A stretch of 64,000 nt of DNA from Armatimonadota bacterium (GTDB taxonomy: Bacteria > Armatimonadota > Fimbriimonadia > Fimbriimonadales > Fimbriimonadaceae): the NCBI GenBank assembly GCA_018268315.1, contig JAFDWU010000001.1, positions 503,295-567,294 on the forward strand. The letters run 5' to 3'. Under the pieces are notes generated by a model. That model was not told the origin of the DNA and searched no databases. It saw only the letters and a program-made list of their open reading frames with translations. Shown one piece after another: positions 35,497 through 43,988 of the stretch. How positions within the stretch are numbered: position 1 is the stretch's first letter; each line of letters begins with the position of its first letter. A program made the position numbers and the translations under genes.

Positions 35497-36924
35497 ATGA
35501 GAAAATTTCTGTGCATATCACTCGGCCTGATTATTTTCCAGGCGCTCGCCGGTGCGCAGGCCAACGTTCCAAGGACGACCCACTACGACCTCAAATACAA
35601 GATCGACTTCGAGTCCCAAAGGTTGAAAGCCGAAGCCGTAGTGTCCTTGCGAAACGACTCCAAAAGTGAAATAAAGACGGTGCCAATCCTCCTCTACCGT
35701 CTTTTGAAGTTCGACGCCGTCAAGGGAGAGCGGGGCAACCACCTAACCTTTCATCAAGAGGTGGTCTCCGACGAAGGCGAGCCCCAGCTTCAAATCAACC
35801 GTGCTCTGATAACACTTGCGACACCCCTTAGACCTGGCGCCACTACGAAGCTCAATTTGGCCTTTTCGGGATATGTCTACGGCTATCCGGAAGTGTCGGC
35901 CTATGTCCGCGAATCGATCAAGCCTCCTTACTTCCTTATTCGCAGTGAAACCTACAGCTACCCGATAATCGGAGAGATAGATGCCCGAAAGCGTTACGCT
36001 TCCCAACTGGGTTGGACATTCACTTATCGCGTGGAAGTAACAGTTCCCGAAGATTATGTTGCAGCAATGGGCGCGCACCTTGATAAGCAAACAACTGCTG
36101 GAAAGGAGTCAACCTTCGTCTGGACCAGGGAAGAGCCGATTGGCCAGATCGACATTGGTATCGCTAAGTTTAAGTCGATTGCAAAGGAAGACGAAGGACT
36201 TACTGTTTTCTACCTTCCGCAACACGATGAAGGAGCTAAAGCAGTGCTTAACGCGCTCGCGGTCTCACGTAAATTCTATTCCGAAACATTCGGTGAGCAG
36301 GCAAGGAAGGGTGGATACACGGTCATCGAGATACCAAAGGATTGGGGGTCTCAAGCGCCATTGGGCTACATGATTCTAACCGAGGATGCCTTCACTTCGA
36401 CAAAGCAGCTACGGCAACTCTATCACGAAGTCGCCCACAGTTGGAATGCCGTAACGACTGGCAAAGTTCAACGCGCGCGCTTCTTTGATGAGTCGTTCGC
36501 GGTCTACTTCTGTGCTCTCTGTCGCCGGTCTACTGACGGCCAAGAAGGCTTCGATAAGGAGATCAACGGCTGCCGTAAGTATTTTCCTGACGATCTCAAG
36601 GAAATGCCCGGCTTGTCAACCACGCCAATCTATAAGTACGGAGAGCACGAGTTAGGGAGCGCAAACTACGTAAAGGGCCCTTGGGCGCTCTACGTTCTCC
36701 ATCGCCTTGTAGGAGACGCTGCCTTCTATGGGGGCATCCGCCAGTTCCTAGTCGATTACCGAACGAAGCCAGCAACGTTCGAGGACTTCCGACAAGTAAT
36801 GGAGAAGGCCAGCGGCATTCCGCTCAGGAAGTTCTTCAACGACTGGATCTACACCTGCAATTCGGACAAGCTCCTGCTTGGAACTGCAACCGTAGATGAG
36901 ATGGTCGCCGCCGTTAAGGAATAA
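35497..36924 (+). CDS. M1-like metallopeptidase lacking GAMEN
   Basis: 475 residues with a signal peptide (MRKFLCISLGLIIFQALAGA). The N-terminal beta-saddle domain resembles M1 aminopeptidases (TTHYDLKYKIDFESQRLKAE). The zinc site HEVAH (310-314) is followed by Trp and by Glu332 in FDESFAVYF, with 17 rather than the usual 18 intervening residues. In place of the exopeptidase motif GAMEN is APLGYMILTEDAF, so aminopeptidase activity is doubtful. No C-terminal helical domain is present; the protein is about half the length of classical M1 enzymes. A secreted peptidase or peptide-binding role is likely. Upstream 35268-35496 shows no recognisable feature. Confidence 0.8.
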   Translation: MRKFLCISLGLIIFQALAGAQANVPRTTHYDLKYKIDFESQRLKAEAVVSLRNDSKSEIKTVPILLYRLLKFDAVKGERGNHLTFHQEVVSDEGEPQLQINRALITLATPLRPGATTKLNLAFSGYVYGYPEVSAYVRESIKPPYFLIRSETYSYPIIGEIDARKRYASQLGWTFTYRVEVTVPEDYVAAMGAHLDKQTTAGKESTFVWTREEPIGQIDIGIAKFKSIAKEDEGLTVFYLPQHDEGAKAVLNALAVSRKFYSETFGEQARKGGYTVIEIPKDWGSQAPLGYMILTEDAFTSTKQLRQLYHEVAHSWNAVTTGKVQRARFFDESFAVYFCALCRRSTDGQEGFDKEINGCRKYFPDDLKEMPGLSTTPIYKYGEHELGSANYVKGPWALYVLHRLVGDAAFYGGIRQFLVDYRTKPATFEDFRQVMEKASGIPLRKFFNDWIYTCNSDKLLLGTATVDEMVAAVKE

Positions 36925-36933
36925 AGGCTTCCT

Positions 36934-37899
36934 TTACAACTGAGGCGGAGGCGTGGGAAGGTTCGGCAGGCCCGGACGCTGAACCTCCTGCTGCAAGTTG
37001 CTGTACATGCCCCGCAGGTGCATCAGCGCTTCCACACGATCCTTCGTCGAAGGATGCGTGTCAAGCATAGAACTCAGGTTTACGCGAAGCGGATTCACGA
37101 TGTACATGTGCTGCATTCCGCGGTTCTGATTGATGAGGGGTTCCGGGTCTTCCTCTAAGCGCACCAACGCGCGCGCTAAAGCTTCTGGATTGCGGGTTAG
37201 CTGCGCTCCCGAGGCATCCGCCATGTACTCCCGCTTGCGGCTCACCGCTAGCTGAAGCAGAAACGCAAACATCGGCGCGAGAATCGCGAGAATGATGCCG
37301 ATCACGATCAGGATGCCTCCTCCCTCGCCGTCGTCGCTGCGACGTCGTCCGCCGCCCCAAGCGCTCATCCTAAAGAAATCCGCCAGCATCGGAATCAAGC
37401 CCGCGATCACCGCCACCATCGACATAAAGCGAATGTCGTAATTGCGGATGTGGGACATCTCGTGGGCGATCACGCCCTGCAATTCATCGCGATCCAGCTT
37501 GCGCAGCAAGCCAGTAGTCACGCAAATCACGCCATGCTTGGGGTCCATGCCGGTCGCAAAGGCGTTCGGCGAGGGGTCGTCCACCACATACGCCTTCGGA
37601 ATCGGAATGCCACCCGCAATCGCCATCTCCTGCACCACGTTGTCCAGCACCTGATACTCTTCGTGGGTGCACTCGCGCGCCCCCGCAATGCTCAGCATCA
37701 TTCCCGCGCCAAAGAACCGCGCCATCAAGCCCGAAAACAGGCCGAGAAGCGCCGCGCCGCCCGCCGCGTAGGGCCAATACTTCGGCGCGTATAAGCCGCT
37801 TATGCCTGCGCCGAGGCCGCCAAGCAAAAGCAGCATCACGAAGACAAAGAAGAAACTTGCCCGCTTGTTCGCCTCAATCTGTTCGCGTAACGATCGCAT
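36934..37899 (-). CDS. htpX: HtpX-type membrane metalloprotease (M48)
   Basis: 321-residue zinc protease of membrane-protein quality control. Two N-terminal helices (about 15-60) precede the catalytic HEMSH motif in GVIAHEMSHIRNYDI. A further hydrophobic pair follows (MVAVIAGLIPMLADFF and ILIVIGIILAILAPMFAF), then the third metal ligand region SRKREYMADASGA. The C-terminal DTHPSTKDRVEAL is conserved. It lies four bases after the xer stop on the same strand and is convergent with the M1-like gene. Confidence 0.92.
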   Translation of the reverse strand: MRSLREQIEANKRASFFFVFVMLLLLGGLGAGISGLYAPKYWPYAAGGAALLGLFSGLMARFFGAGMMLSIAGARECTHEEYQVLDNVVQEMAIAGGIPIPKAYVVDDPSPNAFATGMDPKHGVICVTTGLLRKLDRDELQGVIAHEMSHIRNYDIRFMSMVAVIAGLIPMLADFFRMSAWGGGRRRSDDGEGGGILIVIGIILAILAPMFAFLLQLAVSRKREYMADASGAQLTRNPEALARALVRLEEDPEPLINQNRGMQHMYIVNPLRVNLSSMLDTHPSTKDRVEALMHLRGMYSNLQQEVQRPGLPNLPTPPPQL

Positions 37900-37902
37900 A
37901 GG

Positions 37903-38781
37903 TCACAACTTAGTACGTTGAGGAGCCGACTTGGATGCACGCGGATGCGCCTTCCCTACCGCTTCTCTCAATCGCTGAATACTGACGTGAGTGTAAATCT
38001 GGGTCGTCGCCAGGCTTTCGTGCCCCAAAAGCTGCTGAACGCTCTTCAAATCGGCGCCGCCATCCAGCAGGTGGGTGGCGAACGAGTGCCTAAGCGTGTG
38101 GGGCGTCACGCCAACTCCCAGCCCCGCATGCAGTGCCCACCGCCGCACGATGTTCTGCAAGGTCCGCGTCGTAATCGCCTTGCCGTATTTGTTGGTAAAC
38201 AGGGCGTCGCCCTTGGTCGGACTAATCCGCTCGCGCTCGATGTACTCCTTCAAACTGCGCGCGCAGGAATCGCCGAACAGCGTCACCCGCTCCTTCGAGC
38301 CCTTACCCACCACATTGATCGTCCCGTTCCGGAAGTCGATTTGCCCGAGCGTAAGCCCCACCACCTCCGAAGCGCGCAAGCCCGCCGCATACATCAGTTC
38401 CAACAGAGCGCGGTCACGTAAGGGGGTTTTGCCGGTCGATTCCTGATCCAGCATCTCGCCCGCCTGGGCGTGACTGAGGCTCTTAGGCAGTGATCGCCGC
38501 TTGATCGGGGCTTCCAGCGCGAACGTCGGGTCCTCCGTGATCTTGCCCTGATCCAACAGATACTTCGTGAAGCTTCGCAGAGTGCTTAACTTGCGCGCCC
38601 GCGTTTTGGGCGATGCGCCGTATACGCGCAGGTAGCTTCGCAAGGTCTCGGGGGTCAGCTTGAACTCGCCGTCAAGGTGCTTGGCCAACTGGCTGAGGTC
38701 GTTGCCGTAAGCGCGCACCGTGTGCGCGGACTTTCGAGCCCGCAGCCAATCTAGAAACTCTTGGGTGAGTTGATCCAGCAT
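37903..38781 (-). CDS. xerC: XerC/XerD-type tyrosine recombinase
   Basis: 292 residues, the usual Xer length. The core-binding domain covers about 1-90. The catalytic set is complete: Arg136 (GLRASE), Lys160 (VVGKGSKER), His228-xx-Arg231 (HTLRHSFATHLL), His254 (LLGHESLATTQ) and the nucleophile Tyr263 (IYTHVS). A chromosome-dimer resolution role is likely, since it sits among housekeeping genes (alaS upstream, htpX downstream) rather than with mobile genes. XerC versus XerD cannot be fixed. No dif site was identified. Confidence 0.9.
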   Translation of the reverse strand: MLDQLTQEFLDWLRARKSAHTVRAYGNDLSQLAKHLDGEFKLTPETLRSYLRVYGASPKTRARKLSTLRSFTKYLLDQGKITEDPTFALEAPIKRRSLPKSLSHAQAGEMLDQESTGKTPLRDRALLELMYAAGLRASEVVGLTLGQIDFRNGTINVVGKGSKERVTLFGDSCARSLKEYIERERISPTKGDALFTNKYGKAITTRTLQNIVRRWALHAGLGVGVTPHTLRHSFATHLLDGGADLKSVQQLLGHESLATTQIYTHVSIQRLREAVGKAHPRASKSAPQRTKL

Positions 38782-38784
38782 GCC

Positions 38785-41484
38785 TTACGCACTCCCAATC
38801 ATCTCTCTCACCAGCTTCTCGGCTTCGTTCAGCGCCTCGTCCAGCTTCTCGGGCAGCTTGCCGCCAGCGGTGGCGAAATCAGGACGTCCGCCGCCTGAGC
38901 CGCCCGCAATGGTGGCGAGGCTTCGCACCAAGTTGCCGGCGTGGACCTTGTGCCTTAACGCCTCCGAGCCAACTTTCGCCACGAACGTCACTTTGCCCTC
39001 GTGGGTCGAAGCCACCACGCTCACTCGCTCCGGCTTATTCTCCGCCAGCCTGTCGGCAACCAGCGTGATCTCCTTCGGCTCCGCTCCATCCAGCCGCTGA
39101 ACGGCAAGCTCCACCGGCCCAAGCTGGGTAGTGTTCGCGGCGCCACCTGCGCCTTCCGTCCGAAGCTTCTCAATCTTGTGCTTCAGCTCCCGATTCTGCT
39201 CATGCAGCTTCTCGATGGCGTGCAATATCTCCTTTGGGCTTGCTTTCAGCGCGCTCGCCGCTTCCTTCAATCTCTCCGCTTCCGCCAGCGCCCACTCGTA
39301 GGCGCCCTCGCCGGTCACTGCCTCAATTCGCCGAACACCGCTTGCCGCGCTCGCCTCGTTCATGATCTTGAACATCCCGATTTCGCCGGTGGTGCGCACG
39401 TGGGTGCCGCCGCAAAGCTCCCGGCTGAACTCGCCAATCTCCACCATCCGAACCTTGTCGCCGTACTTCTCGCCAAACAGCGCCATCGCGCCCCGCGCCT
39501 TCGCTTCCGCAATCGGGATGTCGACATGGGTATTCACGTCGGTGTTCGCCAGCGTCTGCTCGTTCACGATACGCTCAACTTCAGCAATTTCATCGGGCGT
39601 CATCGCCTTGCCGTGGGCAAAGTCAAATCTCAAGTGACCCGGCCCGACGTAGGAGCCCGCCTGAGCGACATGCTTGCCAAGCACCTGCCGCAAAGCGGCA
39701 TGGAGAAGGTGGGTAGCGGTGTGATTGCGCTGGATGTTCGAGCGCCGCTTGGTATCAACGACCGCCTTAACGCTGCTGCCAGCCAATCCAACCGCGTTCT
39801 CATCCAGCCCTTCGACCACATGCAGAAACACGCCATGGTTCTTCTGAACATCAAGCACCCGGTGAACGGTGTTCCCGATCTGCAACACTCCTTCGTCGCT
39901 AATCTGTCCGCCGGAAGCCGCGTAGAACGGCGTCTGATCAAGCGCGATAAGCACCTCGCCGCTTGGGCGAACCGCACACGCCAACACCTCTGCGGTGGCC
40001 TCGCGTTGGGCGTAGCCCAAGAACTTGGTCGCAGGAAGGTGGGAGAACTGCTCCTCGCTTGAAACGCCGCCGTAAACCGTCTCCATACCGCCCGCGCCGC
40101 GAGAGCGCTCCTGCGCCTCGCGCATCGCAGCTTCATACCCCTCGACATCCACTGTTCGGCCTGCTTCCTCGGCAAGCTCCTGGGTGACCTCCAGCGGAAA
40201 ACCATACGTGTCGTAAAGCCGGAACGCGAACTCGCCGCTAAGCTGCTTGCCCTTGGAAGTCTCCAGCGCCTCCGACAACCGCGCTTCGCCATCGCGAAGC
40301 GTGCGGCGAAACAGCGCTTCCTCATTCCTTAGCGTCTCGGCAATCGTCTCGCGACGGTCCACCAATTCTGTGTAGAACGAGCCGAGCGACTCCTCGACCG
40401 CCTTCGCCACCGTGTGGAAGAACGGCTGCTCGATGCCAAGCGTGCGCTGACCTTTCAGCACCGCGCGGCGGATCAGGCGTCGCAGAACATAACCGCGGCC
40501 GGTATTGCTGGGTAGCACGCCGTCGGCGATACAGAACGTGGCGGTGCGGACGTGGTCGGCAATCACGCGCATCGCGCGATCCGTAACCTCCGCCGTGCCG
40601 TACTTCATGCCGGAAACTGCGGTGATCGCACCCAGAATCGGCTCGAAGGCATCGTTCTCGTAAAGTGATCGCTTCCCGTTCAGAACGGTGATCGTGCGCT
40701 CCAGACCCATGCCGGTGTCGATGCTCTGGAAAGGCAGGTCCTCAAGCCCCTCCTTAACATAGCCTTCAGAGGGCCGCGCCGGATCCCTGTGGTGGCCCTT
40801 CCACTCGTACTGGATAAACACGTCGTTCCAAATCTCCAGCCACTTGCCCGCTTTCTCGTCGCGAAGATAGTCCTCGCGAGTGTAGGGCGCCTTGGGTGGC
40901 GGCTCATCGTTAGGTGTCCAGAAAAACATCTCCGAGTTCGGGCCGCATGGACCGGGAGGGCCCGCCGAGAACGCGCCCGCAGGCCAGTAGTTCGTCTCTT
41001 CGCCAAGCTTGAAAACCTTGGAACTGGCGTCAAAACCTGCCTCGGTCCATAGCTTTGACCAAACCTCGAAGGCCTCGCTATCTTCTTCGAAAACCGTGCA
41101 GCAAACGCGAGCCTTATCCAGCCCCAGCCACTTCGGATCGAACATGAATTCCCACGAGAATTCGATGGCTTCCTTCTTGAAATAATCGCCGAACGAGAAG
41201 TTGCCAAGCATCTCAAAGAACGTGAGATGGGTAAGGTCGCCAACCTCCTCGATATCCCCTGTGCGAACGCACTTCTGAGCGGTGGTCAGGCGCTTATTGG
41301 TGGGCTTGGCCACCCCGCGGAAGTAGGGCTTAAACTGCACCATCCCCGCGCCGTTGAACAGCAAGCTTTCATCCAGGCGGCCGGTTACGTCGTAAGGCAC
41401 CAGACTGCCCGACGGGAACCGGTCATGCTGTTTTGACTGGAAAAAGGAGAGGTATTTTTCGCGGAGCTCCCGTACGGTGAACAC
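38785..41484 (-). CDS. alaS: Alanyl-tRNA synthetase
   Basis: 899 residues, full length. The class II catalytic domain starts VRELREKYLSFFQSKQHDRF and includes FEMLGNFSFGDYFK and GMGLERT. The tRNA-recognition helices follow. The editing domain carries the metal-binding HTATHLLH and CGGTHV motifs that remove mischarged serine or glycine, and the C-Ala domain with DHA1 closes the protein (GGGRPDFATAGG). It starts with GTG six bases after a TACCCT box, so it may be translated from a leaderless mRNA. It is upstream of xerC and htpX. Confidence 0.96.
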   Translation of the reverse strand: MFTVRELREKYLSFFQSKQHDRFPSGSLVPYDVTGRLDESLLFNGAGMVQFKPYFRGVAKPTNKRLTTAQKCVRTGDIEEVGDLTHLTFFEMLGNFSFGDYFKKEAIEFSWEFMFDPKWLGLDKARVCCTVFEEDSEAFEVWSKLWTEAGFDASSKVFKLGEETNYWPAGAFSAGPPGPCGPNSEMFFWTPNDEPPPKAPYTREDYLRDEKAGKWLEIWNDVFIQYEWKGHHRDPARPSEGYVKEGLEDLPFQSIDTGMGLERTITVLNGKRSLYENDAFEPILGAITAVSGMKYGTAEVTDRAMRVIADHVRTATFCIADGVLPSNTGRGYVLRRLIRRAVLKGQRTLGIEQPFFHTVAKAVEESLGSFYTELVDRRETIAETLRNEEALFRRTLRDGEARLSEALETSKGKQLSGEFAFRLYDTYGFPLEVTQELAEEAGRTVDVEGYEAAMREAQERSRGAGGMETVYGGVSSEEQFSHLPATKFLGYAQREATAEVLACAVRPSGEVLIALDQTPFYAASGGQISDEGVLQIGNTVHRVLDVQKNHGVFLHVVEGLDENAVGLAGSSVKAVVDTKRRSNIQRNHTATHLLHAALRQVLGKHVAQAGSYVGPGHLRFDFAHGKAMTPDEIAEVERIVNEQTLANTDVNTHVDIPIAEAKARGAMALFGEKYGDKVRMVEIGEFSRELCGGTHVRTTGEIGMFKIMNEASAASGVRRIEAVTGEGAYEWALAEAERLKEAASALKASPKEILHAIEKLHEQNRELKHKIEKLRTEGAGGAANTTQLGPVELAVQRLDGAEPKEITLVADRLAENKPERVSVVASTHEGKVTFVAKVGSEALRHKVHAGNLVRSLATIAGGSGGGRPDFATAGGKLPEKLDEALNEAEKLVREMIGSA

Positions 41485-41490
41485 CGTTTC

Positions 41491-41496
41491 AGGGTA
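41491..41496 (-). promoter_or_regulatory. TANNNT box 6 nt before alaS
   Basis: Minus-strand TACCCT, six bases, then the GTG start at 41484. The spacing is what a leaderless message needs. Confidence 0.4.
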
Positions 41497-41514
41497 CCCG
41501 GAACCTACGCGAGC

Positions 41515-42288
41515 CTAGTTTGCGAAGATGACCTTGGCAAGGAAGAAGTTGGCCACGTAGATCAGCACCATGCTGATGACCACCGCATTCGTGGTGTTAC
41601 GGCCAACGCCCACCGCGCCATCCTTCGTCGCCATCCCCTGCTGGCATGAAACCAGCGCGATAATCAGCCCGAACACCGGCATCTTCATGATGCCGCCAAT
41701 GAAATCGCTTGGCTTAACGAACTGCTGGATGGACATAACATAGCTTGAGTGAGTCACCCCGGCAAAGCCGGAGACGATGTAGCCGCCAAGCGCGCCGGAG
41801 TAGATGGCCAGCAAGGCGAGAATCGGCAGCATCGTAATGCATGCAACGATGCGCGGGACCACCAGATAGCTTGTCGGATGCACGCTCAGCATTCGCAGGG
41901 CGTCGATCTGCTCGGTCACCTTCATGGTGCCAATTTGGGCCGCCATCGCCGAGCCGCACCGCGCCGCCACCATGATCGCGCTAATCACAGGGCCAATTTC
42001 TCGAGCCACGCTGAGCGTGACAGTCGCACCCACAAACGAAGTGGCGTTGTAGGTCTGCAGGAACTGCGAAAGATAGAGCGCGAGCACCGCGCCGGAGCTG
42101 AAGCCGGTCAGAACCACGATCGGGACCGAGGCCACGCCGATAGACGACATCTGATTGATCGTCTCCTTGAATTCAAATGGGCGGCGGAACAGGCGCGCGG
42201 TGGCATCGCCAAGCATGATCGAAACCTCGCCCACGAAGGTGAGCGCCGAGTTAATGGGATCAAGCAGGCGGGTTGCGCGCGTCGCCAT
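41515..42288 (-). CDS. mlaE: MlaE/YrbE family ABC transporter permease
   Basis: 257 residues from the ATG at 42288, which is preceded by AGGA and gives the usual family length. Longer in-frame starts at 42321 and beyond run into the divergent gene and lack a ribosome site. About five helices are present, with VVLTGFSSGAVLALYLSQFL, then the conserved GPVISAIMVAARCGSAMAAQIGTM segment (see 120-145) and VTEQIDALRMLSVHPTSYLV. The family moves phospholipids between membranes as part of MlaFEDB. Partner ATPase and MCE genes are not adjacent. Confidence 0.88.
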   Translation of the reverse strand: MATRATRLLDPINSALTFVGEVSIMLGDATARLFRRPFEFKETINQMSSIGVASVPIVVLTGFSSGAVLALYLSQFLQTYNATSFVGATVTLSVAREIGPVISAIMVAARCGSAMAAQIGTMKVTEQIDALRMLSVHPTSYLVVPRIVACITMLPILALLAIYSGALGGYIVSGFAGVTHSSYVMSIQQFVKPSDFIGGIMKMPVFGLIIALVSCQQGMATKDGAVGVGRNTTNAVVISMVLIYVANFFLAKVIFAN

Positions 42289-42341
42289 TGCTGGGAATCC
42301 TACCAGGTCCGCAGGACTCATTCGTACAGGAAGAAGGCGCG

Positions 42342-42347
42342 TAGAAT
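42342..42347 (+). promoter_or_regulatory. -10 box (TAGAAT) of the DinB gene
   Basis: TAGAAT lies 22 bases before the ATG at 42370, with AGGAGA between at 42354-42359 as Shine-Dalgarno. This gene has a conventional leader, unlike several neighbours. Confidence 0.45.
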
Positions 42348-42369
42348 AGCGGCAGGAGATTTCAACAAT

Positions 42370-42870
42370 ATGGCTTCCACCCTTACCAACGAAACTGTTC
42401 TTGAATGGCACGCCGAGCTTCTGGAGCACGCCGCGCGAGTCCTTGGCGCCGCCGTCCTTTCCACTGATCCGAGCAAGCTCGACTGGGTTCCCGCCCCGAC
42501 TGCGGACTCCAAGGCGCGCTCGATTTACGATCAGGTGCATGAGTGTGTGAACGTAAACCGCCGCAGCGCGAAGCGCGTGCTTGGCGTCGATCCGGGTCCG
42601 TTCCAGCAAGGGGAGCACACTTTCAAGAGTCCGGAGGAAGCGGTAACAGAGCTAAAGGCGGCGACCAAGGAACTTGCCGACGCCGTGCGGTCGATGAGCT
42701 TTGAAGATCTAAACGCCAGCTTTGACACCCCGATGGGGCCGATGAAGCGCGCCAATGTGCTCGCCATCACCCTCGGCAACATGCATTACCATGCGGGGGT
42801 TGTGAACAGCTACCAGCTCATGCTCGGCGACCAGGAGTTCCACTTCACGCCGGACATGTTGTTCGCGTAA
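42370..42870 (+). CDS. DinB-like four-helix protein
   Basis: 166 residues, helical throughout. His residues in YDQVHECVNVN and in NMHYHAGVV stand where DinB/YfiT proteins bind metal, the third ligand being at the C-terminal HYHAG pair. DinB-fold proteins include thiol transferases and many of unknown function; no role is claimed. The start has a clear AGGAGA ribosome site. It is divergent from mlaE and followed by a strong hairpin at 42891-42921. Confidence 0.7.
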   Translation: MASTLTNETVLEWHAELLEHAARVLGAAVLSTDPSKLDWVPAPTADSKARSIYDQVHECVNVNRRSAKRVLGVDPGPFQQGEHTFKSPEEAVTELKAATKELADAVRSMSFEDLNASFDTPMGPMKRANVLAITLGNMHYHAGVVNSYQLMLGDQEFHFTPDMLFA

Positions 42871-42890
42871 GTCACGTGCCGAACGGCCCA

Positions 42891-42921
42891 GACGCCTCGC
42901 CCGCACTTCAAGCGAGGCGTC
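42891..42921 (+). terminator. Hairpin terminator after the DinB gene
   Basis: GACGCCTCGC (42891-42900) and GCGAGGCGTC (42912-42921) form a perfect 10-bp stem with an 11-base loop, 20 bp after the DinB stop. The following bases (TAAATG) give only a weak T/A tract, so termination is likely but not certain. Confidence 0.55.
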
Positions 42922-42924
42922 TAA

Positions 42925-43044
42925 ATGGGCATGCTACGCATCGCGAGCCACCTATCGAAGCGCTTCGCCTGGACCCTAGCGATCGCTCTACTGGGCTTGA
43001 TTCTTGAGGAAGCCAAGAAAGCCCACGCCCGCAAACTGTTCTAA
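42925..43044 (+). CDS. Possible 39-residue single-helix membrane peptide
   Basis: An open frame starting ATG just after the hairpin encodes 39 residues: a basic amphipathic start (MGMLRIASHLSKRF), a hydrophobic helix (AWTLAIALLGLIL) and a basic end (KKAHARKLF). It resembles small membrane peptides, but there is no clear ribosome site and the frame could be chance. It ends within the stop region of holB on the other strand. Confidence 0.3.
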   Translation: MGMLRIASHLSKRFAWTLAIALLGLILEEAKKAHARKLF

Positions 43045-43988
43045 CGAGCAAGTAACTGGGTGAACAGGGCGTCAATGACAATGCCCTCATGGCAGTTGGC
43101 GATGATGCGCCGCTGAGCCTCCGCAAGCGGAACGCCCCACCCGCGCAGCCTATCCTCTGGCGTCATGAACTCCGCAAACAGCGCTAGCGCCTCGGCGGTC
43201 GCCATCCGCATGCTTTCCTGCCGATAAGCCTGCATGTCGTCGCAGATCGACTTAAACTCCTCCGCCAGCTTCAGCGCCTCCAATGGCGGCGTTCCCGAAA
43301 TTCGATCCTTAAACTCCAAAATCCGAACTGCGGGCGTTCCCTGCTGCAATTCCTTCATGAGGCCGATTGAGCCGCGCGTCACGGCCTGCCATTCCTCGGT
43401 CGCCTCGGGGATAAGGCTCTGCGCCTGAACGCCCTCCGGCAACTCGCATTTCACCGCCACGCATCGGGACAGGATCGTGGCGCTCACCGCGCCAATCGAT
43501 GTCGTCGTCAGAATGAACTTCACGTGATCCGGAGGCTCTTCCAGAGTTTTCAGGAAGGCGTTCGAGGCCGAATCGTTCATCCGGTCCGTGTCCACCATGA
43601 TCACCACTTTCCGCTTCGCCCGAATTGGCAGCGAGGGAATGAATTCTTCGATGCTAAGGGGATCCTCCTCCTTATAAGGCGGATCGCGCCGAATAGCGTT
43701 GACCTTGATGATGTTCGAAGGCTTTTTGGGAATTACCCACAGAATGTCCAGCGCATTCCCACGCGCAAACGAAAGGCATGCCGGGCACTGGCCGCACGCG
43801 CCATCCTCGGTGGGCGAAGTGCACATGTAAAGCTCGGCAAGAATCCTCGCCAGGGTCCGCTTGCCAGAGCCCACCGCCCCGTAAAACAGCACCGCGTGGC
43901 TCACGTCGGGGTTGGCGATCGAGGCAGAAACGAACCGCCGCGCCCCTTCCAGGCCGATCAGTTCATCCAGCTTCTGCTTCGTGCTCAT
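43041..43988 (-). CDS. holB: DNA polymerase III delta' subunit
   Basis: 315-residue clamp-loader subunit of the AAA+ family. The N-terminal domain has the P-loop GAVGSGKR, where Arg replaces the usual Ser/Thr, as tolerated in delta' because it does not hydrolyse ATP. Zinc-module cysteines follow (CTSPTEDGACGQCPAC), then sensor and arginine-finger segment NAFLKTLEEPPDHVKFIL and SRC in ATILSRCVAVKC. The C-terminal collar domain is divergent. It overlaps the permease gene by ATGA. Confidence 0.9.
   Translation of the reverse strand: MSTKQKLDELIGLEGARRFVSASIANPDVSHAVLFYGAVGSGKRTLARILAELYMCTSPTEDGACGQCPACLSFARGNALDILWVIPKKPSNIIKVNAIRRDPPYKEEDPLSIEEFIPSLPIRAKRKVVIMVDTDRMNDSASNAFLKTLEEPPDHVKFILTTTSIGAVSATILSRCVAVKCELPEGVQAQSLIPEATEEWQAVTRGSIGLMKELQQGTPAVRILEFKDRISGTPPLEALKLAEEFKSICDDMQAYRQESMRMATAEALALFAEFMTPEDRLRGWGVPLAEAQRRIIANCHEGIVIDALFTQLLAR

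Noticed and set aside
39001..40062. Long plus-strand open frame opposite alaS
   Set aside because: alaS is unmistakable on the minus strand; the frame is a codon-bias shadow with Arg/His-rich composition.
42289..42618. 110-residue extension of the MlaE permease
   Set aside because: It is antisense to the DinB gene, has no ribosome site and exceeds the family length.
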